Shown: piece after piece, positions 44,265 to 52,936 of the stretch | Layout of the letters: each line of letters opens with the position of its first letter | How positions within the stretch are numbered: position 1 is the stretch's first letter | Position numbers and translations under genes: made by a program | Source of the DNA: Massilia sp. PDC64 | Lineage (GTDB): Bacteria > Pseudomonadota > Gammaproteobacteria > Burkholderiales > Burkholderiaceae_D | DNA length: 64,000 nucleotides | Assembly (NCBI RefSeq): GCF_900101265.1 | Contig: NZ_FMZS01000006.1 | Location: 124,001 to 188,000, forward strand | Direction of reading: 5' to 3' | The notes under the pieces: model-generated | What the model saw: the letters and a program-made list of their open reading frames with translations, nothing else | Database searches by the model: none | What the model was told of the DNA's origin: nothing

Positions 44265-45425
44265 ATGCGCACAGTCACTTATGTAGCCAATAACGACGTC
44301 ACCCTCCTCGAAAGCGGCAGCACTTATTTTCCGGCGCTGCTGGCCGCCATCGACGCGGCCCGGCACGAGATCCTGTACGAGACTTATATCTATGCCGAGG
44401 ACGACACGGCGCAGGCCGTCACCGACGCGCTGATCCGTGCTGCGAAGCGCGGCGTCAAGGTGCGCGTGCTGGCCGACTGGTTCGGCACCGGCAACCGCAT
44501 CGCGTGCAAGCTGAAGGAAGCGTTCGCCGCGGCCTGCGTGCACTACCGCATGTTCAATCCCTGGTTCAAGCGCGGCGCCGCCCGCAGCCACCGCAAGATC
44601 GCCGTGATGGACCGGCAGGTCGCCTTCGTCGGCGGCATCAACACCAACGACGACAACCTGCACGATTACGAACCGCATGCGCCGCTGCCGGCACCCCGCT
44701 GGGATTTCGCCGTGCGCGTGCAGGGGCCGCTCGTGGCGGAAATTCACCGCGAAGCCCAGGCCCAGTGGACGCGGGCGGGCCATTTACCGCTCGTCCGACG
44801 GATTAATTTGTTCCGGGAAATGCGCAAGCAGCCGGCCGCGCTGGGCGACCACCCGATGCGTGCCGCATTCGTCGTGCGCGACAACCTGCGCAACCGCCGC
44901 ACGATCCAGCGCGCCTACCTGCAGGCGATCGGCCGCGCGCGCAAGCGGGTGCTGATGGCCACGCCGTATTTCGCGCCGGGCCGCAAGTTCCGCGATGCGC
45001 TGTGCCAGGCCGCGCGCCGCGGCGTCGACGTCTGCCTGATGATCGGCGTGGGCGAATTCCGCATGCAGGATGCCGTCGCGTCGTCGTTCTACCCGCAGCT
45101 GCTGGCGGCCGGGGTGCGCATCGTCGAATACCGCAAGACGCAGTTGCACGCGAAGGTCGCCGTCGTGGACGACAACTGGGCCACGGTCGGCTCCAGCAAT
45201 TGCGACGGGCTGTCGCTGTTCGTCAACCAGGAAGCGAACGTCGTCGTGCGCGATGCGCAATTTGCCGGTACGCTGGCCCGCCAGATCGAGCGGGGCGTGG
45301 CCGATGGCGTGCCCGTCTGCCTGGATGATTTGCGGCAACTCGGTTGGGTGCGCCGCTGCGGCCACGAAATGGCCTATCTTCTCTATAAATTGACCATGCG
45401 GGTCGTCGCGATCGGCTACGCATGA
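44265..45425 (+). CDS. clsB: Cardiolipin synthase ClsB
   Basis: Phospholipase D superfamily enzyme of 386 residues with two HKD motifs, HRKIAVMD (H109) and HAKVAVVD (H295), each followed by the glycine/serine-asparagine segment (GGIN, GSSN). The soluble ClsB form lacks the N-terminal membrane helices of ClsA. It condenses phosphatidylglycerol, or PG with PE, to cardiolipin. It follows the EEP gene by 2 nt. Confidence 0.93.
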   Translation: MRTVTYVANNDVTLLESGSTYFPALLAAIDAARHEILYETYIYAEDDTAQAVTDALIRAAKRGVKVRVLADWFGTGNRIACKLKEAFAAACVHYRMFNPWFKRGAARSHRKIAVMDRQVAFVGGINTNDDNLHDYEPHAPLPAPRWDFAVRVQGPLVAEIHREAQAQWTRAGHLPLVRRINLFREMRKQPAALGDHPMRAAFVVRDNLRNRRTIQRAYLQAIGRARKRVLMATPYFAPGRKFRDALCQAARRGVDVCLMIGVGEFRMQDAVASSFYPQLLAAGVRIVEYRKTQLHAKVAVVDDNWATVGSSNCDGLSLFVNQEANVVVRDAQFAGTLARQIERGVADGVPVCLDDLRQLGWVRRCGHEMAYLLYKLTMRVVAIGYA

Positions 45426-45437
45426 TGGAAAGACACC

Positions 45438-45821
45438 ATGACAGACAATGACAACGTAAGGATCGACAAATGGCTGTGGGCCGCGCGCTTCTTTAAAACG
45501 CGCTCGCTGGCGGCGGATGCGGTCGACCGGGGCAGGGTGCGGATCGGCGGCGAGCCCGTCAAACCCGCCCGCTCCGTCAAAGTCGATGATAAGATTTTCA
45601 TCGACAACGGTTCGAACCGCTGGGAAGTGATCGTGCTGGGCCTGTCCGACAAACGGGGGCCGGCACCCGTCGCCCAGGCGTTGTACCGCGAGACGGAAGA
45701 GAGTATCGTCCGTAGGGAAAACGACCAGGAAGCACGCCGTCTGTTCCCCGAACCGGGCAGCACGATCAAGGGCCGCCCGACCAAGCGCGACCGCCGCGCC
45801 ATCACCCGTGCAGGCGGCTGA
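45438..45821 (+). CDS. hslR: Hsp15-like S4-domain RNA-binding protein
   Basis: Protein of 127 residues with an N-terminal S4 domain (VRIDKWLWAARFFKTRSLAA, then VRIGGEPVKPARSVKVDD) and a basic tail (TKRDRRAITRAGG). Hsp15 binds free 50S subunits that carry nascent chains after heat shock and helps recycle them. It is close behind clsB (12-nt gap) and probably co-transcribed. Confidence 0.92.
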   Translation: MTDNDNVRIDKWLWAARFFKTRSLAADAVDRGRVRIGGEPVKPARSVKVDDKIFIDNGSNRWEVIVLGLSDKRGPAPVAQALYRETEESIVRRENDQEARRLFPEPGSTIKGRPTKRDRRAITRAGG

Positions 45822-45854
45822 CAACACACTAGAACGTCGCCTCTAAGTTCCCGT

Positions 45855-45893
45855 TTGACATTTCACGGCTGGTAGATAATAGTACGAGCGTTC
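45855..45893 (+). promoter_or_regulatory. Promoter and possible operator of the TetR-led beta-oxidation operon
   Basis: A perfect -35 TTGACA (45855-45860) is followed by -10-like TAATAG at 45877-45882 and the near-palindrome ACGAGCGTTCG (45883-45893). TetR regulators of fatty-acid genes usually bind their own promoter; this site is a guess from position and symmetry. Confidence 0.4.
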
Positions 45894-45958
45894 GGATTTT
45901 TTCGGTCAGATCAAATCCTTTCTTACGCGAGGCAATTATTAATACGACAGCTAAATCG

Positions 45959-46594
45959 ATGAGCATGCGCAAGGGCGAGATGACGCGGGCCGCCATCCTC
46001 GACGTTGCGCTCGAGCTCGCCAGCCGCGACGGTCTGGAAGGCCTCACGATCGGCCTGCTGGCCGACCGCATGAACATGAGCAAATCGGGCGTCTTCGCGC
46101 ACTTCGGGTCGCGCGAAGACCTGCAGATCGACGTGCTCAAGCTGTACCACCGCCGCTTCGAGCAGGAAGTCTTCTTCCCCAGCCTGAAGGAACCGCGCGG
46201 CCTGCCGCGTCTGGAAGCGATGTTCAATCGCTGGCTCAAGCGCGTCTCGGTCGAGATCGCGTCCGGCTGCATCTATATCAGCGGCGCCGTCGAATACGAC
46301 GACCGCCCGGGCCCGATCCGCGAAGAACTCGTCGCCATGGTCCGCACGTGGCAGGGCGCCCTGCTGCGCTGCGCGCAACAGGCGATCGACTGCGGCGACC
46401 TGAAGCCGGGCACCGACCCGGAGCAACTCGTGTACGAAATGTACGGCCTCGTGCTGGCGGTGCACCACGATGCGCGCTTCCTGCGCATCCCGGGCACCGT
46501 CGACCGCGCGCACCGCGGCTTCGCGCGCCTGATCGAAGATTACCGCAATCCCAATAAGCAAAGCAGCCAGCCGGCCACCGCCAGCGCTCAGTAA
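45959..46594 (+). CDS. TetR-family regulator of the beta-oxidation operon
   Basis: Regulator of 211 residues: helix-turn-helix at residues ~10-55 (ILDVALELASRDGLEGLTIG and MNMSKSGVFAHFGSREDLQ) and a TetR_C-type ligand domain. It is directly upstream of acyl-CoA dehydrogenase, the FadB-like protein and thiolase, in the same direction, so it probably senses acyl-CoA and controls this operon. Its tail is Ser/Ala/Gln-rich. The ligand is inferred from context. Confidence 0.9.
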   Translation: MSMRKGEMTRAAILDVALELASRDGLEGLTIGLLADRMNMSKSGVFAHFGSREDLQIDVLKLYHRRFEQEVFFPSLKEPRGLPRLEAMFNRWLKRVSVEIASGCIYISGAVEYDDRPGPIREELVAMVRTWQGALLRCAQQAIDCGDLKPGTDPEQLVYEMYGLVLAVHHDARFLRIPGTVDRAHRGFARLIEDYRNPNKQSSQPATASAQ

Positions 46595-46628
46595 TTCATA
46601 CAAATATTTACCTGTCAGGAGAACAACC

Positions 46629-48419
46629 ATGGGTCAGTACGTCGCGCCACTTCGTGATATGCAGTTCGTTCTGCACGAGTTCCTCAACGTCACCGAAGAA
46701 TTCAAGAACCTGCCGGCGTACCAGGAGATCGACGCCGACATCATCAACCAGGTGCTGGAGGAAGGCGCGAAATTCACGCAGGAAGTGCTGTTCCCGCTGA
46801 ACCACAGCGGCGACCGCGAAGGCTGCCACTACGACGCCGCCACCAAGACCGTCACCACGCCGAAGGGTTTCAAGGAAGCCTACAAGCAGTACGTGGAAGG
46901 TGGCTGGGCCGCACTGGCCTGCGATCCGGAATACGGCGGCCAGGGCCTGCCGGTCTCGCTGAACAACTCGTTCTACGAGATGCTGAACTCCGCGAACCAG
47001 GCATGGACCATGTACCCGGGCCTGTCGCACGGCGCGTACGAGTGCCTGAAGGAACACGGCACCGACGACCAGAAGAAGTTCTACCTGCCGAAGCTCGTCT
47101 CGGGCGAATGGACCGGCACGATGTGCCTGACCGAAGCGCACTGCGGCACCGATCTGGGCCTGCTGCGCACGAAGGCCGAACCGCAGGCCGACGGCACTTA
47201 TAAAATCACCGGCTCGAAGATCTTCATCTCGGCCGGCGAGCACGACATGTCGGAAAACATCGTCCACCTCGTGCTGGCCCGCCTGCCGGATGCACCGGAA
47301 GGCTCGAAAGGCATCTCGCTGTTCCTCGTGCCGAAGTTCCTGCCGAACCCGGACGGTTCCGTCGGTGCCCGTAACGGCATTACCTGCGGCGCCATCGAGG
47401 AAAAGATGGGCATCCACGGCAACTCGACCTGCCAGATGAACCTGGACGGCGCCATCGGCACCCTGATCGGCCAGCCGCACAAAGGCCTGAACGCGATGTT
47501 CGTGTTCATGAACGCGGCCCGCCTGGGCGTCGGCATGCAGTCGCTGGGCCTGACGGAAGTCGCGTACCAGAACGCGCTCGTGTACGCCAAGGACCGCATC
47601 CAGATGCGCAGCCTGTCGGGCCCGAAGGCACCGGACAAGCCGGCCGACCCGATCATCGTCCACCCGGACGTGCGCCGCATGCTGCTGACGGCGAAAGCCT
47701 ATGCCGAAGGCGCGCGCGCCCTGACGTCGTACGTGGCGCTGCAGATCGACCGCGAACTGAACCACCCGGACGAAGCGGTCCGCAAGGAAGCCGCCGACGA
47801 AGTGGCGCTGCTGACCCCGGTCGTGAAGGCCTTCATCACCGACAACGGCTGGATCGCCACGTCGGAAGCGATGCAGGTGTACGGCGGCCATGGCTACATC
47901 GCCGAGTGGGGCATGGAGCAGTACGTGCGCGACGCCCGCATCAACATGATTTACGAAGGCACGAACACTGTGCAGTCGCTGGACCTGCTGGGCCGTAAGA
48001 TCCTGATGGACAACGGCGCCAAGCTGCGCGCGTTCGGGGAAAAGATCAAGGCGTTCGTGGAAGAGAACGGCCTGGACGAGCAGATGTCCGAATTCGTGAG
48101 CCCGCTGGGCGAACTGGGCGAGAAGGTCGGCAAGCTGACGATGGAAATCGGCATGAAGGCCTTCCAGAACCAGGACGAAGTGGGCGCCGCCGCCGTGCCT
48201 TACCTGCGCGTCGTGGGCCACATGGTGTTCTCGTACTTCTTCGCGCAGATGGCGAAGATCGCGCTGGCCAAGAAGGATTCGGGCGACAAGTTCTACGAAG
48301 CCAAGCTGGCGACCGCTCGCTTCTACTTCGCCCGCCTGTACCCGGAAACCGCGATGCTGATCCGCCAGGCACGTTCGGGTTCGTCGAACCTGATGGCGCT
48401 GGACGCAGACCTGTTCTAA
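46629..48419 (+). CDS. Acyl-CoA dehydrogenase
   Basis: FAD enzyme of 596 residues with the extra C-terminal domain of the long bacterial acyl-CoA dehydrogenases (N-terminal MGQYVAPLRDMQFVLHEFLN). It introduces the first double bond in beta-oxidation. Core segments are GTMCLTEAHCGTDLG, GSKIFISAGEHDMSEN and YGGHGYIAEWGMEQYVRDAR with the flavin-binding IYEGTNTVQSLDLLGRK. An AGGAG site precedes ATG 46629. It lies 34 nt after tetR and 34 nt before the FadB-like gene. Confidence 0.95.
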   Translation: MGQYVAPLRDMQFVLHEFLNVTEEFKNLPAYQEIDADIINQVLEEGAKFTQEVLFPLNHSGDREGCHYDAATKTVTTPKGFKEAYKQYVEGGWAALACDPEYGGQGLPVSLNNSFYEMLNSANQAWTMYPGLSHGAYECLKEHGTDDQKKFYLPKLVSGEWTGTMCLTEAHCGTDLGLLRTKAEPQADGTYKITGSKIFISAGEHDMSENIVHLVLARLPDAPEGSKGISLFLVPKFLPNPDGSVGARNGITCGAIEEKMGIHGNSTCQMNLDGAIGTLIGQPHKGLNAMFVFMNAARLGVGMQSLGLTEVAYQNALVYAKDRIQMRSLSGPKAPDKPADPIIVHPDVRRMLLTAKAYAEGARALTSYVALQIDRELNHPDEAVRKEAADEVALLTPVVKAFITDNGWIATSEAMQVYGGHGYIAEWGMEQYVRDARINMIYEGTNTVQSLDLLGRKILMDNGAKLRAFGEKIKAFVEENGLDEQMSEFVSPLGELGEKVGKLTMEIGMKAFQNQDEVGAAAVPYLRVVGHMVFSYFFAQMAKIALAKKDSGDKFYEAKLATARFYFARLYPETAMLIRQARSGSSNLMALDADLF

Positions 48420-48453
48420 ACACGCACCGTCACCAAACTAAGGATTACGAGAG

Positions 48454-50850
48454 ATGACCAATTTCATCGTCAAGAAAGTCGCCGTGCTGGGCGCCGGCGT
48501 GATGGGCGCGCAGATCGCTGCGCACTGCGTCAACGCCAAGGTCCCGGTCGTGCTGTTCGACCTGCCTGCGAAAGAAGGCCCGAAAAACGGTATCGTTTTG
48601 AAAGCCATCGAGAACCTGAAAAAACTGTCGCCAGCCCCGCTGGGCAACAAGGACGACGCGGCGCTGATCGAAGTCGCCAACTACGAGGACAACCTCGACG
48701 TGCTGGCCGGCTGCGACCTGATCATCGAAGCCATCGCCGAGCGCATGGACTGGAAGCACGACCTGTACAAGAAGGTCGCCCCGCACATCGGCGCGAACGC
48801 GATCTTCGCGTCGAACACGTCGGGCCTGTCGATCGAGAAGCTGGCCGAAGGCTTCGACGCCGACCTGAAGGCGCGCTTCTGCGGCGTGCACTTCTTCAAC
48901 CCGCCGCGCTACATGCACCTGGTCGAACTGATCCCGACCGCGGCGACCCGTCCGGAAATCCTCGACCAGCTCGAGACGTTCCTGACGTCGACGCTGGGTA
49001 AAGGCGTCGTGCGTGCGAAAGACACGCCGAACTTCATCGCCAACCGCGTCGGCATCTTCGGCATGCTGGCCACGATCCACGAAGCCGAGAAGTTCGGCCT
49101 GTCCGTGGACGTCGTCGACGACCTGACCGGCGCCAAGCTGGGCCGCGCCAAGTCGGGCACGTTCCGCACGGCGGACGTCGTCGGCCTGGATACGATGGGC
49201 CACGTCATCAAGACGATGCAGGACAACCTGAAGGACGATCCGTTCTTCGGCGTGTACAAGACGCCGGACGTGCTGGCCAAGCTGATCGAGAAGGGCGCGC
49301 TGGGCCAGAAGACGGGCGCCGGCTTCTATAAAAAGGTCGGCAAGGACATCCTGCGCCTGGACTTCGCGACGGGCGAATACGTGCCGGGCGGCGCCAAGGC
49401 GGCCGACATCGTCGCACGCATCCTGAAAGAAAAGGATCCGGTCAAGAAATTCAAGGCGATGCGCGAATCGACCAACCCCCAGGCGCAGTTCCTGTGGGCG
49501 ATCTTCCGCGACGCTTTCCACTACATCGCCTTCCATCTCGACAGCATCGCGGACAACGCACGCGACGTCGACTTCGCGATGCGCTGGGGCTTCGGCTGGA
49601 GCGTCGGCCCGTTCGAGACGTGGCAGGCCGCCGGCTGGAATACCATCGCCCAGTGGGTCAAGGAAGACATCGAAGCGGGCAAGGCCCTGACGGACGCGCC
49701 GCTGCCGGCATGGGTGTTCAGCGCCCCGGTCGCCGAGAAGGGCGTGCACACGCCTGAAGGTTCCTATTCGGTCACGAAGAACGCGTACGTACCGCGCTCG
49801 GACCTGCCGGTCTACCAGCGCCAGCAGTTCCGCGCACCGGTCGTCGGTGCGGGCGGCGAGGATCCGAAGACCGCCGGCACCACCGTGTTCGAAGACGATT
49901 CCGTGCGCCTGTGGCACTCGGGCGACGAGGTGCTGGTCATCTCGCTGAAGACGAAGATGCACGTGATCGGCGACGGCGTCATCAAGGGCATCCAGCGCGC
50001 GCTGGCGGAAGCGGAGAAGGGCTACAAGGGCATCGTCATCTGGAATACGGATGCGGCGGACGGCGGCGCGTTCTCGGCCGGCGCCGACCTGCAATCGGCC
50101 CTGCCGGCCTTCATGGCAGGCGGCGCGAAAGCGATGGACCCGATCGTCAAGGAACTGCAGGACACGTTCATGGCGATGAAATACTCGAACATCCCGGTCG
50201 TGGCCGCGGTGGCGGGCCTCGCGCTGGGCGGCGGCTGCGAAATGGCGCTGCACGCATCGAAGCGCGTCGCGTCGATCGAGTCGTACATCGGCCTCGTGGA
50301 AGTGGGCGTCGGCCTCGTGCCGGCCGGCGGCGGCCTGAAGGAAGCGGCAGTGCGCGCGGCCAATGAGGCCAAGGGCAACGACATCCTGCAATTCCTGAAG
50401 ACCGGCTTCACCAATGCCGCGACCGCGCAGGTCTCGAAATCCGCGCTGGAAGCGAAGGCGATGGGTTACCTGAAGGAAGACGACATCATCGTCTTCAACC
50501 CGTACGAACTGCTGCACGTGGCGAAGGTCACGGCGCGCTCGATGTTCGACGCCGGCTACCGCGCACCGCTGCGCCGCCCGGTGACCGTCACCGGCCGCTA
50601 CGGCTGGGCGACGATCCGCGGCCAGCTGGTCAACATGCGCGACGGCGGCTTCATCTCGGCCTACGACTACCACCTGGGCGACACGATCGCGGAGATCGTT
50701 TCCGGTGGCGACATCGACCAGGGCAGCGTCGTGTCCGAGCAGTGGCTGCTCGACATGGAGCGTAAGGCATTCGTCGCGCTGCTGAACAATCCGAAGACCC
50801 AGGAACGCATCATGGGCATGATGCAAAACGGCAAACCGGTACGTAACTGA
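48454..50850 (+). CDS. 3-hydroxyacyl-CoA dehydrogenase / enoyl-CoA hydratase fusion
   Basis: Bifunctional beta-oxidation protein of 798 residues in the order dehydrogenase first: the Rossmann motif VAVLGAGVMGAQIAAHC at residues 6-23, dehydrogenase C-terminal domains up to about 430, and a crotonase domain after about residue 480 (GGAFSAGADLQSALP, LALGGGCEMALHAS). The order is opposite to E. coli FadB (hydratase first) and like the FadN-type proteins. It would hydrate enoyl-CoA and oxidise the 3-hydroxy product, feeding the thiolase encoded 28 nt downstream. Confidence 0.94.
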   Translation: MTNFIVKKVAVLGAGVMGAQIAAHCVNAKVPVVLFDLPAKEGPKNGIVLKAIENLKKLSPAPLGNKDDAALIEVANYEDNLDVLAGCDLIIEAIAERMDWKHDLYKKVAPHIGANAIFASNTSGLSIEKLAEGFDADLKARFCGVHFFNPPRYMHLVELIPTAATRPEILDQLETFLTSTLGKGVVRAKDTPNFIANRVGIFGMLATIHEAEKFGLSVDVVDDLTGAKLGRAKSGTFRTADVVGLDTMGHVIKTMQDNLKDDPFFGVYKTPDVLAKLIEKGALGQKTGAGFYKKVGKDILRLDFATGEYVPGGAKAADIVARILKEKDPVKKFKAMRESTNPQAQFLWAIFRDAFHYIAFHLDSIADNARDVDFAMRWGFGWSVGPFETWQAAGWNTIAQWVKEDIEAGKALTDAPLPAWVFSAPVAEKGVHTPEGSYSVTKNAYVPRSDLPVYQRQQFRAPVVGAGGEDPKTAGTTVFEDDSVRLWHSGDEVLVISLKTKMHVIGDGVIKGIQRALAEAEKGYKGIVIWNTDAADGGAFSAGADLQSALPAFMAGGAKAMDPIVKELQDTFMAMKYSNIPVVAAVAGLALGGGCEMALHASKRVASIESYIGLVEVGVGLVPAGGGLKEAAVRAANEAKGNDILQFLKTGFTNAATAQVSKSALEAKAMGYLKEDDIIVFNPYELLHVAKVTARSMFDAGYRAPLRRPVTVTGRYGWATIRGQLVNMRDGGFISAYDYHLGDTIAEIVSGGDIDQGSVVSEQWLLDMERKAFVALLNNPKTQERIMGMMQNGKPVRN

Positions 50851-50878
50851 TCGCGGCGCGACACTAAGGACTACTGAC

Positions 50879-52075
50879 ATGAGCAAACAACTTCAAGACG
50901 CATACATCGTCGCAGCGACCCGCACCCCGATCGGCAAGGCGCCGCGCGGCTTCTTCAACAAGACCCGTCCGGACGACCTGCTGGTGCACGCGATCCGCGG
51001 CGCGATGGCCGCCGTGCCGAACCTGGACCCGGCGCTGATCGTCGACGCCATCGTCGGCTGCTCGTTCCCGGAAGCGGAGCAGGGCTTCAACGTGGCTCGT
51101 AACGCCGTCGTGCTGGCCGGCCTGCCGAACACGGTCGGCGGCGTCACCGTCAACCGCTACTGCGCCTCGGGCATCACCGCCCTGGCCATGGCCGCGGACC
51201 GCATCCGCGTCGGCGAGGCCGACGTGATGATCGCCGGCGGCGTCGAATCGATGTCGATGGTGCCGATGATGGGCCACCACCCGTCGATCAACATGGAGAC
51301 GTTCAAGGACGAGAACGTGGGCCTGGCGTACGGCATGGGCCTGACGGCCGAGAAGGTCGCCGCCCAGTGGAAGGTGAGCCGCGAAGACCAGGACGCCTTC
51401 GGCCTGGAATCGCACCGCAAGGCCATCGCCGCCCAGCAGGCCGGCCTGTTCAAGGACGAGATCACCCCGGTGGAAATCGTCACCCGCACGCCGGACCTGG
51501 CGAGCGGCGAGATCAAGGTCAAGCGCCGCACCGTCGACCTGGACGAAGGCCCGCGCGCCGACGCCAGCATGGAATCGATGGCGAAGCTGAAGCCCGTCTT
51601 CGCCGCCAAGGGCAGCGTGACGGCCGCGACGTCGTCGCAGATGTCGGACGGCGCCGGTGCGCTGATCGTCGTCAGCGAGAAGATCCTGAAGGAACACAAC
51701 CTGACCCCGCTGGCCAAGTTCACGTCGTTCGCCGTGCGCGGCGTGCCGCCGGAAATCATGGGCATCGGTCCGAAGGTCGCGATTCCCGCGGCGCTGGCCG
51801 CCGCCGGCATCACGCAGGACCAGCTGGACTGGATCGAACTGAACGAAGCCTTCGCGGCACAGGCACTGGCCGTCATCCGCGACCTGGACCTGGACACCAG
51901 CAAGGTCAACCCGATGGGCGGCGCGATCGCCCTGGGTCACCCGCTGGGCGCGACCGGTGCGATCCGCGCCGCGACCGTCGTCCACGCCCTGCGTCGCAAC
52001 AACCTGAAGTACGGCATGGTCACCATGTGCGTCGGCGCCGGCATGGGCGCGGCGGGCATCATCGAACGCGTGTAA
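50879..52075 (+). CDS. Acetyl-CoA acyltransferase (thiolase)
   Basis: Thiolase of 398 residues with the nucleophilic C95 in NRYCASGITALAM, the conserved NEAFAAQALAVIRD, GGAIALGHPLGATGA and the C-terminal catalytic CVGAGMGAAGI. It releases acetyl-CoA, the last step of each beta-oxidation cycle. It closes the tetR-acd-fadB-like-fadA-like unit and is followed by a strong terminator. Confidence 0.95.
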   Translation: MSKQLQDAYIVAATRTPIGKAPRGFFNKTRPDDLLVHAIRGAMAAVPNLDPALIVDAIVGCSFPEAEQGFNVARNAVVLAGLPNTVGGVTVNRYCASGITALAMAADRIRVGEADVMIAGGVESMSMVPMMGHHPSINMETFKDENVGLAYGMGLTAEKVAAQWKVSREDQDAFGLESHRKAIAAQQAGLFKDEITPVEIVTRTPDLASGEIKVKRRTVDLDEGPRADASMESMAKLKPVFAAKGSVTAATSSQMSDGAGALIVVSEKILKEHNLTPLAKFTSFAVRGVPPEIMGIGPKVAIPAALAAAGITQDQLDWIELNEAFAAQALAVIRDLDLDTSKVNPMGGAIALGHPLGATGAIRAATVVHALRRNNLKYGMVTMCVGAGMGAAGIIERV

Positions 52076-52093
52076 TCCACACGACGTGAACGG

Positions 52094-52131
52094 AAGGGTG
52101 GGTACGGCACAACCGTTCCCACCCTTTTTTT
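52094..52131 (+). terminator. Rho-independent terminator after the thiolase gene
   Basis: Nine-bp stem AAGGGTGGG (52094-52102) with CCCACCCTT (52118-52126), extended inside by ACGG/CCGT, then a T-run. Confidence 0.93.
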
Positions 52132-52153
52132 ATACGAACAAACGAGACACCGA

Positions 52154-52927
52154 ATGGACATCCTGACCACCACCGCCGACGGCATCCTCACCCTCGAATT
52201 CAACCGCCTGGCCCGCAAGAACGCCATCACGGGCGCGATGTACACGATCCTGGCCGACGCGCTGCGCGCGGCCGACACCGACCCGGCCATCCGCGCCATC
52301 CTCATCACGGGCAAGCCCGAGATCTTCACGGCCGGTAACGACCTGGAAGACTTCCTGCACAACGTGGGCGAAGGCGCGATGACGGAATCGCGCCCCGTGT
52401 TCCAGTTCATGCGCGCGCTGGAAGGCTGCAGCAAGCCGGTGGTCGCGGCCGTCGCCGGCGCTGCTGTCGGCATCGGCACCACGCTGCTGATGCACTGCGA
52501 CCTCGTCTACTGCGCGGACAATGCGAAATTCTCGATGCCGTTCTCGCAACTGGGCCTGTGCCCGGAATTCGCATCGTCGCTGCTCGTCGCGCAAGCGGCC
52601 GGCTACACGCGCGCCGCGGAAAAGCTGATGCTGGGCGCACCGTTCGGTGCGCAGGAAGCGTTCGAGATGGGCATCGTGGCGCGCGTGCTGCCGGCTGCCG
52701 AGCTGCTGTCGTTCGCGCAGGGACAGGCCGCCAAGCTCGTGAAGCTGCCGGCGGCGTCGATCCGCACGACCAAGGCCCTGATGAAGCGCTCGCGTGCGGC
52801 GCTCGTGAAAGAGACCATCGCTGCGGAGAACGAGCGGTTCAGCGCGATGCTGACCGGCGCCGAGGCGAAGGAGGCCTTCACGGCATTCTTCGAGAAGCGC
52901 AAGCCGGACTTCAGCAAGTTCGACTAA
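52154..52927 (+). CDS. Enoyl-CoA hydratase/isomerase family protein
   Basis: Crotonase-fold protein of 257 residues (oxyanion-hole segments EIFTAGNDLEDFL and AGAAVGIGTTLLMHCD). In place of the usual catalytic glutamate pair of hydratases it has FSMPFSQLGLCPEFASS, which resembles the delta3-delta2-isomerase or PaaG-like branch. It lies after the terminator of the beta-oxidation operon and likely handles unsaturated fatty acids. It converges with the D-malate dehydrogenase gene (9-nt gap). Specificity uncertain. Confidence 0.85.
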   Translation: MDILTTTADGILTLEFNRLARKNAITGAMYTILADALRAADTDPAIRAILITGKPEIFTAGNDLEDFLHNVGEGAMTESRPVFQFMRALEGCSKPVVAAVAGAAVGIGTTLLMHCDLVYCADNAKFSMPFSQLGLCPEFASSLLVAQAAGYTRAAEKLMLGAPFGAQEAFEMGIVARVLPAAELLSFAQGQAAKLVKLPAASIRTTKALMKRSRAALVKETIAAENERFSAMLTGAEAKEAFTAFFEKRKPDFSKFD

Positions 52928-52936
52928 GCGCCGCTC

